Positions 27,179 to 37,166 of a stretch of 64,000 nucleotides of DNA are shown here, piece after piece (the stretch's first letter is position 1; each line of letters opens with the position of its first letter). The stretch is taken from the NCBI GenBank assembly GCA_036826635.1, contig DAISVY010000004.1, forward strand, positions 1-64,000, read 5' to 3'. The DNA comes from DAISVY01 sp036826635 (lineage in GTDB: Bacteria > Zixibacteria > MSB-5A5 > GN15 > FEB-12). A model generated the notes under the pieces. That model saw nothing but the letters and a program-made list of their open reading frames with translations. It had not been told where the DNA came from and made no database searches. The translations under genes and the position numbers were made by a program.

Positions 27179-27958
27179 TTATGATTCAGGCTGGTCTTCT
27201 TCGGCCTCATCCTCCGAAAGATCAATCATATTCGTGCCTTCGTCATATCTTACCGACCTAGCCGAGGTAAGCCGCAGGAGTTTCTGGGTCACGTCCCTGA
27301 TCTTGGTGGCCGACTGCTCGATCACGGCCAGCTTATTGCGCAACGGCTCATCCAGATCGTCACGTTGCATCAGAAGAAGTTGAACGTTGCCGAGAATAGC
27401 GGTCAGGGGATTATTGATCTCATGATTGACCGTGACGGCGGTTTCGACAATCGCGTTGAGCCTCTCTTTATCCAGAACGTCACGGGGAATCTCGGTCGCC
27501 CCGGATACCGCCATGGCATGAACGGCGAGAGCGGCAGTCAGGGCCTCCAGAAAAGCGTCTTCGGCCACAACCGTTCTCTTCTGACCCTGCTGAAGACCTA
27601 TCACGGCTCCGAATATACGGTCACCCTGACGCAAAGGCAGAGTAAACGAATGGTACGGGGTCTCCCCGCCGAACGACAGATATGCCGAAACGAGATTTTT
27701 ATCCTGTCGGAGAGAGCGAAAGAGATCATCTTCCAGTGAAAGCAATCTCTTGCGGGCCTGGTCGGAATCGGCATGGGTACAACTGACACTTACGGCCATC
27801 TGTTCGTTCCATACATAAAGAGCCGCGGCCGAGAGCCCAACTATCCGGGCCGCCTGAGACAGCGCCGCCCGGGCAGCGGTCTCAAGACTCTCACCATCGG
27901 CTCCGGCCATGGCCAGTGCCCGAAGAACATCGTATCTGCTTGTCTTATCGTTTTCCAT
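27179..27958 (-). CDS. GAF-HisKA protein lacking the kinase ATPase domain
   Basis: A 259-residue protein. A GAF-like sensor domain occupies about 20-150. A HisKA dimerisation helix pair follows, with a normal phosphoacceptor box at His179 (VNHEINNPLTAIL). The protein ends about 80 residues later in an acidic tail (SEDEAEEDQPES). No HATPase boxes follow, and a terminator sits just downstream, so this is not an obvious truncation by frameshift. It may be phosphorylated by another kinase, act as a phosphotransfer relay, or serve as a decoy partner. It is divergent from purF. The domain call is firm; the role is inference. Confidence 0.75.
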   Translation of the reverse strand: MENDKTSRYDVLRALAMAGADGESLETAARAALSQAARIVGLSAAALYVWNEQMAVSVSCTHADSDQARKRLLSLEDDLFRSLRQDKNLVSAYLSFGGETPYHSFTLPLRQGDRIFGAVIGLQQGQKRTVVAEDAFLEALTAALAVHAMAVSGATEIPRDVLDKERLNAIVETAVTVNHEINNPLTAILGNVQLLLMQRDDLDEPLRNKLAVIEQSATKIRDVTQKLLRLTSARSVRYDEGTNMIDLSEDEAEEDQPES

Positions 27959-28168
27959 GCGTCCGAAGACTATTCAGCAAAACGGATGCATTTGCCGCAA
28001 AAAAACGCCGAAACGCGAGTACGTCAGTGGTACGCCTGAAAGTACAATAAAACCAGCCGGTTATCCAGCCCTTTTACGTGTTCGATTTCTGAACAGCAAC
28101 ACCGACCGACCGATCTTCGGTGCATTCCGGTTCACATTTGTGAAGACAGACGCCCGAAATGAAAGCAG

Positions 28169-28197
28169 TTGACAAGCCTCTCGGGCGGACATAAGTT
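28169..28197 (+). promoter_or_regulatory. Promoter for purF
   Basis: TTGACA (28169-28174, full consensus), a 17-nt spacer and TAAGTT (28192-28197, 3/6). The predicted transcript start is about 30 nt before the purF ATG. The rest of the 276-bp divergent gap shows no gene or other clear element. Confidence 0.55.
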
Positions 28198-28234
28198 AGA
28201 GGTTTTTCTGACAGGAGGTCAGAGGCATACGCTT

Positions 28235-29656
28235 ATGCTGGACGGGATGGTTCATGACAACTGCGGCGTTTTTGGTATCTACGGCCACAAACGGGCCGCT
28301 GATCTGACCTACCTTGGCCTTTATGCCCTGCAACATCGCGGGCAGGAATCGGCCGGCATCATCACCAGCGATAAAGGCACTTTTCAACTTCATAAGGGCA
28401 TGGGACAGGTCTCCGATGTTTTCTCCGACCGGTCCAATATCGCCAAACTGACCGGACGACTGGCGGTCGGCCATACCCGCTACAGCACGACCGGGGCTTC
28501 TTCCCTGCTGAACATCCAACCGTTCATGATAACCAACCGGCGGGCCAGTCTGGCCGTGGCCCACAACGGCAATCTTACGAACGCTTTCGATTTGAAAAAC
28601 CGCCTGGATTCCAAAGGTTCTATTTTTCAGACGACATCGGATACTGAAATAATCCTGCACCTAGCCGCGGTTTCCAACAAGAAAACGAAATTCGAGCGCA
28701 TCTGCGATGCCCTGAAGAAAATTCGGGGGTCATATTCGCTGGTGTTCCTGACCGATGATTCGATAATTGCGGCCCGTGACCCTCAGGGATTTCGGCCGCT
28801 GGCCCTGGGCAAACTTCGCAACGCTTTTCTGGTAGCTTCCGAAACCTGCGCCTTTGACATCATCGGCGCCCGGTACATACGCGATATCGAACCCGGCGAG
28901 GTGGTAGAAATAGGCCGGAACGGTCTGACTTCGACTCAACTGTTCCGGAACCAACGCCACGCCTTCTGCATATTCGAATACATTTATTTCTCGCGCCCCG
29001 ACTCGCGCATCTTCGGCGAAAATGTGGACAAAGTACGTCGCCGTCTCGGGCGGCTGTTAGCCCGCGAACACCCGGTAGACGCGGACATCGTCATCGGCAT
29101 TCCGGATTCGGCCAATACGGCCACGCTGGGATACGCCGAGGAATCCGGGATTCCTTTCGAAATCGGCCTGATCCGAAATCACTACGTCGGCCGCACTTTC
29201 ATCGACCCGCAGCAGAAAATCCGGGACCTGGACGTTAAACTGAAGTTCAACCCGGTCAAAGGCGTGCTGAAAGGCAAGCGCGTAATCGTCGTCGATGACT
29301 CCATCGTACGCGGCACCACGTCAAAGAAGATGGTTAAAATGATCCGTGAGGCCGGAGCCACCGAAGTCCATTTCCGGATTTCTTCGCCGCCGATCATCTC
29401 CCCGTGCTTTTTCGGTATCGATATGCCCACCCGCAAGGAACTGATCGCTTCCAACATGTCGGTCAAGCAGATCGAGAGTTTCCTGGGGGCTGATTCGCTT
29501 CGTTATCTCTCGCTCGAGGGGATGTTGTCCATGCCGTCGCTTCCCAATACGACTTTTTGCCACGGCTGTTTCTCCGGCAAGTATCCCATCAAGGTTCCGC
29601 CGATCAACGGCAAAGATCGCTTAGACACGCGCCAGAAAGACAGCGTGCTGTCCTGA
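28235..29656 (+). CDS. purF: Amidophosphoribosyltransferase
   Basis: A 473-residue enzyme catalysing the first committed step of purine synthesis: PRPP plus glutamine to phosphoribosylamine. Cys10 (HDNCGVFG) is the glutamine-hydrolysing nucleophile, exposed after propeptide removal in this family. The class II glutaminase region has GHTRYSTTG and AHNGNLTN. The PRPP loop VIVVDDSIVRGTT lies in the C-terminal phosphoribosyltransferase domain. The start at 28235 fits AGAGG about 10 nt upstream; ATG 28247 is an alternative. It is monocistronic, and no other pur gene is adjacent. Confidence 0.95.
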   Translation: MLDGMVHDNCGVFGIYGHKRAADLTYLGLYALQHRGQESAGIITSDKGTFQLHKGMGQVSDVFSDRSNIAKLTGRLAVGHTRYSTTGASSLLNIQPFMITNRRASLAVAHNGNLTNAFDLKNRLDSKGSIFQTTSDTEIILHLAAVSNKKTKFERICDALKKIRGSYSLVFLTDDSIIAARDPQGFRPLALGKLRNAFLVASETCAFDIIGARYIRDIEPGEVVEIGRNGLTSTQLFRNQRHAFCIFEYIYFSRPDSRIFGENVDKVRRRLGRLLAREHPVDADIVIGIPDSANTATLGYAEESGIPFEIGLIRNHYVGRTFIDPQQKIRDLDVKLKFNPVKGVLKGKRVIVVDDSIVRGTTSKKMVKMIREAGATEVHFRISSPPIISPCFFGIDMPTRKELIASNMSVKQIESFLGADSLRYLSLEGMLSMPSLPNTTFCHGCFSGKYPIKVPPINGKDRLDTRQKDSVLS

Positions 29657-29714
29657 CGTTCTCTTCCCGCCACCGCACCGACGCTACATTATTAAACTGG
29701 TAAAAAGAAGAAAG

Positions 29715-31166
29715 CTACGGCAGTCCGAAAATGGCCGCCTGTGAAAGCTCAAGAAGCTGTTCGGGGAAAATACCCAACCCGAGAGTCCCGATTACCGCTA
29801 TGGCCAGAGCGATAACAATCGAAGGGGTAAGACGAAGTGCCGACGCCGGCTCATCCGTTTTGTCGAAGAAACTGGTTTTGATAACCCGCAAGTAGTAGTA
29901 AACCGAAACGAACGAGTTCAGCACACCGATAACCGCCAGCCAAATAAAACCGGCCCGTACCGCCGCCGAGAAGATGTAGAATTTGCCGAAGAATCCGGCC
30001 GTAGGTGGAAAGCCCGACAGCGCAAACATAAACAAAGCCAATACCCCGGCCAAATACGGGTGGACTTCCGATAACCCGGCCAACTCCGAGAAGTCCGACC
30101 GGCAACCGGTGCGAGTCTCCAGAATAGTCACCACGGCAAAACCGCCGAGATTGAAAAACGTGTAAACGACCAGATAGAAAACGGCCGCCGAGACGGCATT
30201 GGGACCACCCACCACCAGCGCCACCAGAATGTAACCGGCATGGGAAATCGACGAATACGCCAGCATACGCTTGACGTTGTCCTGCCGGATCGCCAGAATG
30301 TTACCGACCGTCATCGTGAGCACCGCCAGCACCCAGAACACGACCGTCAGCACGGGAATATCGGCAAAACCGTAGATGAATATGCGCAGCATTACGGCGA
30401 TACCAGCCGCCTTGGGCGCCACCGAGAAGAAAGCCGTAACAGGCGTCGGGGCACCCTGATACACGTCGGGCACCCAGGTGTGAAAAGGTACGGCCGCGAT
30501 TTTGAAACCGAACCCGACCAAAACCAGAGCCACCCCGGCATACAGATAAACCGGCAGGTTGTTGGTTATATAATTGAAATCGGTAACGATGCGCCGAAGA
30601 TTGGTCGTTTCCGCCGCCCCAAAAATGAAGGCAATGCCCATCAGCAAAAACGCGGTGGCAAAAGAGCCCAAAAGGAAATACTTGATACCGGCCTCGTTCG
30701 ATTCTAAAGAACGACGATTAAAACCGGCCATCACATACAGCGGCACCGACATCACTTCCAGCCCGATAAACATGACCACCAGATCGGCCGTGTTGGCCAT
30801 GACCATCATCCCCATAGTGGAAACCAGCAACAGGGCGTAATACTCCGGCCGGGCCAGATTCTTGACGGCAAAATAGCGATGACCGAGGAAAAGCGTAATC
30901 ACGGAGGCCGTCAGGAAGATCATCTTAAACATGATCCCCAAATTGTCGCAGGTAATCATGTCGGCAAAACCGGCGGCCTGATGCTGCCATTGCCGGACGG
31001 CCATAAGAAACGCCAACAGCAGAGCCAACAGGGCCAGCGCAGGTGCAAACCGGTTCAATCGCCGGGAAAAAGCCGTCAGCAATATCACACTGGCCGCTAC
31101 CAGCAGCGTGATCTCCGGATAGATCAGGCTAAGATCAATCGATAATGCCGAAACGTAGTCTACCAT
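29715..31166 (-). CDS. nuoN: NADH-quinone oxidoreductase subunit N
   Basis: A 483-residue proton-translocating membrane subunit with about 14 predicted helices, homologous to Mrp-type antiporter subunits. The conserved charged region GLEVMSVPLYVMAGF and KIAAVPFHTWVPDVYQG are the family landmarks. It is the last gene of the complex I operon and works with NuoL and NuoM in proton pumping. It ends 58 bp from the convergent purF stop; no clear terminator hairpin is visible in that gap. Confidence 0.95.
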   Translation of the reverse strand: MVDYVSALSIDLSLIYPEITLLVAASVILLTAFSRRLNRFAPALALLALLLAFLMAVRQWQHQAAGFADMITCDNLGIMFKMIFLTASVITLFLGHRYFAVKNLARPEYYALLLVSTMGMMVMANTADLVVMFIGLEVMSVPLYVMAGFNRRSLESNEAGIKYFLLGSFATAFLLMGIAFIFGAAETTNLRRIVTDFNYITNNLPVYLYAGVALVLVGFGFKIAAVPFHTWVPDVYQGAPTPVTAFFSVAPKAAGIAVMLRIFIYGFADIPVLTVVFWVLAVLTMTVGNILAIRQDNVKRMLAYSSISHAGYILVALVVGGPNAVSAAVFYLVVYTFFNLGGFAVVTILETRTGCRSDFSELAGLSEVHPYLAGVLALFMFALSGFPPTAGFFGKFYIFSAAVRAGFIWLAVIGVLNSFVSVYYYLRVIKTSFFDKTDEPASALRLTPSIVIALAIAVIGTLGLGIFPEQLLELSQAAIFGLP

Positions 31167-31226
31167 ATTCCTCTTACATCAACGGCCGCGGCCGTCAGGG
31201 TGCGACATCACAGATCGAAACCCGTT

Positions 31227-32822
<1,596 letters not shown>

Positions 32823-34769
32823 TTACCCGAACAGAAAGTAGGCCACCAATACTATCACGCCCGCCACGAAGATGGTGGCGTAATTCCGCAGTTTGCCGGA
32901 TTGCAAATGCCTGAGAGCATCCGAAAGGTCGCGCCAGATCACCGCGACACCGTTAATCGTACCGTCGATTATGATGACATCGAAAATCTTCCACAACAGA
33001 AGCGAGAAATAGACAACAGGACGGACCACCACCGCACCGTAGAACTCATCGACATAATACTTGTTGGCTAAGATCTTTTTCACGGTGGAGAATCTGGTCG
33101 CCAGCGAAGCCGCGGCCGCGGTGTTTTTGCGATAGTAATAATAAGCGGCGAATATAGCCACCAGAACCAGCACGACCGAGGCAAACATCAACAACCATTC
33201 GGTCGATACCGACCCGTGATCCATCGCGGCCAGCGCGTGGGCTGCTGCTTCCTGCGGCGGACCCGCCATTACCGGATGCAACCATTCTTCGAAGTAGTTC
33301 GTTACCCCGAAGATGTGCGGCACCCCCACGAAACCACCGATCACCGAAAAAACAGCCAATATCACCAGAGGAATGGTCATACTCCGCGGGGCTTCATGGA
33401 TATGACTTTTCGTCTCGGCATCCATGCGCCCTTCACCGTAGAACGTCAGATAAACCAGACGGAACATGTAAAAAGCGGTCAGACCGGCCGTCAGAAAACC
33501 GACCACCCACAGCAACACATGTCCGTGTTGTTCGGATGAAAACGCCTTCCAGAGAATCTCATCCTTGGAGAAAAACCCCGAGAAACCGGGTATACCACAA
33601 ATGGCCAGCGTGGCCAAAAGAAAAGTCCAGAAAGTAACAGGCAAATGTTTCTTCAGCCCGCCCATGCGCCGCATGTCCTGTTCGTCTGACATGGCATGAA
33701 TGACCGACCCGGCTCCCAAAAACAGAAGAGCCTTGAAAAAGGCATGGGTCATAAGATGGAATATCCCGGCGGTAAAAGCCGCCACCCCGCAGGCCAGAAA
33801 CATATAACCAAGCTGGCTAACGGTCGAATAGGCCAGCACCCGTTTAATATCATTTTGCGCCAGCCCGATTGTCCCGGCAAACATAGCCGTCGCCGCACCG
33901 ATAATCGCCACGACAAGCATCGCGTCCGGAGCCAGCATATACAGCACGTTGGTACGGGCGATCATGTATACACCCGCCGTGACCATCGTAGCCGCGTGGA
34001 TCAGAGCCGACACCGGCGTGGGTCCCTCCATCGCATCGGGCAGCCAGACATACAGAGGAATCTGCGCCGATTTACCGGTCGCCCCGAGGAAAAGAAGTAA
34101 ACAAATGGCCGTGATCAATCCGCCACCGACCACGAACACCTCCGGTGCCCGCTCGGACAGAGTAACGAAATCCAGTGTACCCACAGACCAGAAAATAGCG
34201 AACATGGCGAGCAGAAAACCAAAATCGCCAATACGATTGACTATGAATGCCTTCTTGCCCGCATCGGAAGCGGACTTGCGTTCAAACCAGAACCCGATGA
34301 GCAGATATGAGCAAAGCCCCACCCCTTCCCAGCCTACAAACATGAACAGCAGATTGTCGGCCAGCACCAGGGTGAGCATGGCAAAAACGAACAGGTTCAG
34401 AAATGCAAAATACCGACCGTAGCCACCGTCGTGGGCCATGTATCCGATGGAGTAAACATGAATGAGGAAAGCAACCCCACTCACGACCAGTATCATTACC
34501 GCCGACAAAGGATCGAGCAGGAAACCGACATCCACATACATCCGACCGACCGATATCCACGGGAACAACGTCTGCTCAATAACGCGCGCCCCCGCCGGCA
34601 AAGCCCTGAGCTCGAAGAAAAACACGATTGACAGCAAGAACGACAGTCCCACCGAGCCACAGCCCACCAGTGAGATCAGCGATTTGGGCATCCGTCCGAT
34701 CATCAACCCGTTGATCAAAAACCCGATCAGCGGGATGAGCGGAACCAGATACAAATAGTCGCTTGCCAT
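32823..34769 (-). CDS. nuoL: NADH-quinone oxidoreductase subunit L
   Basis: A 648-residue antiporter-like subunit, the largest of the three, with the expected C-terminal amphipathic lateral helix and final membrane helix. Landmarks are FVGWEGVGLCSYLLIGFW, KSAQIPLYVWLPDAMEG and AQNDIKRVLAYSTVSQLG. It is in the order nuoK-L-M with 13 bp before it. Its length is close to the family norm (about 610-660). Confidence 0.95.
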   Translation of the reverse strand: MASDYLYLVPLIPLIGFLINGLMIGRMPKSLISLVGCGSVGLSFLLSIVFFFELRALPAGARVIEQTLFPWISVGRMYVDVGFLLDPLSAVMILVVSGVAFLIHVYSIGYMAHDGGYGRYFAFLNLFVFAMLTLVLADNLLFMFVGWEGVGLCSYLLIGFWFERKSASDAGKKAFIVNRIGDFGFLLAMFAIFWSVGTLDFVTLSERAPEVFVVGGGLITAICLLLFLGATGKSAQIPLYVWLPDAMEGPTPVSALIHAATMVTAGVYMIARTNVLYMLAPDAMLVVAIIGAATAMFAGTIGLAQNDIKRVLAYSTVSQLGYMFLACGVAAFTAGIFHLMTHAFFKALLFLGAGSVIHAMSDEQDMRRMGGLKKHLPVTFWTFLLATLAICGIPGFSGFFSKDEILWKAFSSEQHGHVLLWVVGFLTAGLTAFYMFRLVYLTFYGEGRMDAETKSHIHEAPRSMTIPLVILAVFSVIGGFVGVPHIFGVTNYFEEWLHPVMAGPPQEAAAHALAAMDHGSVSTEWLLMFASVVLVLVAIFAAYYYYRKNTAAAASLATRFSTVKKILANKYYVDEFYGAVVVRPVVYFSLLLWKIFDVIIIDGTINGVAVIWRDLSDALRHLQSGKLRNYATIFVAGVIVLVAYFLFG

Positions 34770-34782
34770 CAGAGCCTTTCCC

Positions 34783-35094
34783 CTACCACTTCATCAAACT
34801 GAATCGATCTATGTTTATCGTATCACGGTTGCGATAAACCATGACTATCATCCCCAGACCGACCGCCGACTCGGCCGCGGCAACCGTCAGAGCCAGAAAA
34901 ACAATCACGTGACCATCGGCCAGATTAAGCGCCTGCGAAAACGCGATCAGGGCAAGATTCGCGGCGTTGAGCATGAGTTCTATCGACATAAACATAACGA
35001 TCATATTGCGCGATATCAGCACGCCGATAGCACCGATGCCGAACAACACCACCGCCAGAATCAAATATGCAGAAACCGGCACCATATCAACCAA
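34783..35094 (-). CDS. nuoK: NADH-quinone oxidoreductase subunit K
   Basis: A 103-residue, three-helix subunit. The two conserved buried glutamates are present in MSIELMLNAANL and AAAESAVGLGM. It belongs to the proton channel linking the quinone site to the antiporter subunits. It overlaps nuoJ by 8 bp. Its size is normal for the family. Confidence 0.95.
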   Translation of the reverse strand: MVDMVPVSAYLILAVVLFGIGAIGVLISRNMIVMFMSIELMLNAANLALIAFSQALNLADGHVIVFLALTVAAAESAVGLGMIVMVYRNRDTINIDRFSLMKW

Positions 35095-35656
35095 CCACGT
35101 CCTTTTCGGGTTTAGATCCCTTCGCCTGTCGGTCTTCCGCTCTTTCCGTTCTGGCTATCACCACCGCACCGACCACGGCGATCAGCATGAGCACGCCGGT
35201 CAATTCGAAGGGATACAGATAATCGGTGAACATCATCCGAGCCACCGACTCAACCGAACCGAAATCGGGAGCAGCTTTCTCGACCAACCCGGAGGCAACA
35301 GCCCGCAGAGGGGCAGCCTTGACCACGGAGAGCAATTCCACCGTAAGCAGAATTCCGAAAATATAGCGGGTAAACCGACTCACCGGTTTCGGGGCTTCAC
35401 CGAGATCTTCGGAACCACGAAGATTCAGAAGCATGATAACGAACAGAAACAGCACCATTATGGCCCCGGCGTAGACCACTATGAGAATGGCCCCCATGAA
35501 CAGAGCCCCCAACTGGACATAACAAACCGCCTGCGCCACGAGCGACAGGATAAGATACAGAACAGACGCCACGGGGTTGCGCTGGGCAATCATCATGGTC
35601 GCACCGAACACAGCCACGACGGCCGAAATAATGAATATCGCCATATCCAGGCTCAT
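35087..35656 (-). CDS. nuoJ: NADH-quinone oxidoreductase subunit J
   Basis: A 189-residue, five-helix subunit. The conserved helix VVYAGAIMVLFLFVIMLLNL, with its pi-bulge-forming Tyr/Gly stretch, is recognisable. The C-terminus is charged and cytoplasmic. It overlaps nuoI by 4 bp and nuoK by 8 bp, in canonical gene order. Confidence 0.94.
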   Translation of the reverse strand: MSLDMAIFIISAVVAVFGATMMIAQRNPVASVLYLILSLVAQAVCYVQLGALFMGAILIVVYAGAIMVLFLFVIMLLNLRGSEDLGEAPKPVSRFTRYIFGILLTVELLSVVKAAPLRAVASGLVEKAAPDFGSVESVARMMFTDYLYPFELTGVLMLIAVVGAVVIARTERAEDRQAKGSKPEKDVVG

Positions 35657-36156
35657 TGACTCGCCTCGGGTATACCGTAAACCTTGCGCACGCGGCGAAT
35701 GATCCGCTTGAACGGATTGTCCTTTCGAGGGTGCGGCACGAGCATCTGTTCTTTCGTCCTAATAAAACTTGTCCGATTACCATCGGCAAATTCGTATTCA
35801 CGTCCGAGGAAGATGGCTTCTTCGGGGCACGCTTCCTCGCAGTACCCGCAGAAAATACAACGAAGCGTATTGATTTCGTACACTTTCGAATAACGCTCCC
35901 CGCGTTCATTCTCGGCCGGTTCCATATATATGGCGTCAGCCGGACAGGAAGCGGCACACAAACCGCAACACACACATCGTTCGGAGCCGTCTTCGTATCG
36001 TTCCAGGTAGTGCAGCCCCCGATAGCGGGGCGCCATCGGCTCTCGCTTGCGCGGATAATCGAGCGTTACCGGCCGCTTGAACAAATGTTTGAAAGTAACG
36101 GCAAAACCGGCCGGCATTTTCAGCACGTTCCTGATTGTCTCCAGAACCGTTTTCAT
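35653..36156 (-). CDS. nuoI: NADH-quinone oxidoreductase subunit I
   Basis: A 167-residue dicluster ferredoxin-like subunit carrying clusters N6a and N6b. The ligands are CVCCGLCAASCP and CIFCGYCEEACP. The N-terminal helix attaches it to the membrane arm, and it passes electrons to NuoB. Gene order and overlaps are canonical (4 bp with nuoJ, 7 bp after nuoH). Confidence 0.95.
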   Translation of the reverse strand: MKTVLETIRNVLKMPAGFAVTFKHLFKRPVTLDYPRKREPMAPRYRGLHYLERYEDGSERCVCCGLCAASCPADAIYMEPAENERGERYSKVYEINTLRCIFCGYCEEACPEEAIFLGREYEFADGNRTSFIRTKEQMLVPHPRKDNPFKRIIRRVRKVYGIPEASQ

Positions 36157-36163
36157 CTATCCA

Positions 36164-37162
36164 CTACCCGGCACTTCCGGTCAACACCACCCACAATCCG
36201 GTGACCATGGTATTCAACACGGCCAGCGGGAACAACACTTTCCATCCAAAAGCCATCAACTGGTCATAGCGGAAACGCGGCAGCGTAGCCCGCACCCAGA
36301 TATACACGAACATAAAAGCGAACACTTTGATGACAAACCACACAACAGGCGGCAGGAACGGACCCTGCCAACCGCCGAAGAAAAGCGTGGTGGCCACACA
36401 ACTCACCGCTATCATATAAGCATACTCGGCGACAAAGAACGAAGCAAACCGCATCGAAGAATACTCGGTGTGGTATCCCGCCACCAGTTCCGACTCACAC
36501 TCCGGCAAATCGAAGGGAGAACGGTTCGTTTCGGCGACAGCACATATGAAGTAAAGCACGAAACCCAGCGGTTGCCGCCAGATGTACCAATCCCAGACCG
36601 AAGCCTGTTGGGCCACTATCTCCGTCGTCGAAAGAGTATTTCCGATAATGATAATGCCGACAATAGACAAACCGTAGCTAAGTTCGTACGAAATCATCTG
36701 GGCCGTAGCACGAATCCCACCCAGCAGAGAGAACTTCGATCCCGAAGACCAGCCGGCCAATACGACACCATACACACCCAGCGAAGTAATCGCGAATATG
36801 TAAAGCACGGCGATATTGAGATCGGATATAATGCCGGTGATTTTATAGCCGAAGACAGTAAAGTCGTTAGAGAAAGGCACCACCGCAAAAGCGAGAAACG
36901 CCGGGATCAACGAAAGGATCGGAGCCAGAGTGTAGGTTATCTTCTCGGCCCTTTCCGGCACCAAGTCTTCTTTGAACATTAGTTTGACGGCATCGGCAAC
37001 AGGCTGAAGCAAACCCCATGGTCCGGCATAGAGCGGACCGATACGGTGCTGCATAAAAGCCACCACCTTGCGTTCCATATAAGTGGCATAGGCGCACCCC
37101 CCGAGCATCACGCTCATCACCACGATGACCTTCAGCGAGCTTATGACGATCATTTCCAGCAT
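36164..37162 (-). CDS. nuoH: NADH-quinone oxidoreductase subunit H
   Basis: A 332-residue, eight-helix subunit that forms part of the quinone channel. Landmarks are YMERKVVAFMQHRIGPLYAG and ETNRSPFDLPECESELVAGY, which include the conserved charged residues of the E-channel. Length and order are normal; it is 4 bp after nuoG. Confidence 0.95.
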   Translation of the reverse strand: MLEMIVISSLKVIVVMSVMLGGCAYATYMERKVVAFMQHRIGPLYAGPWGLLQPVADAVKLMFKEDLVPERAEKITYTLAPILSLIPAFLAFAVVPFSNDFTVFGYKITGIISDLNIAVLYIFAITSLGVYGVVLAGWSSGSKFSLLGGIRATAQMISYELSYGLSIVGIIIIGNTLSTTEIVAQQASVWDWYIWRQPLGFVLYFICAVAETNRSPFDLPECESELVAGYHTEYSSMRFASFFVAEYAYMIAVSCVATTLFFGGWQGPFLPPVVWFVIKVFAFMFVYIWVRATLPRFRYDQLMAFGWKVLFPLAVLNTMVTGLWVVLTGSAG

Positions 37163-37166
37163 TCGA

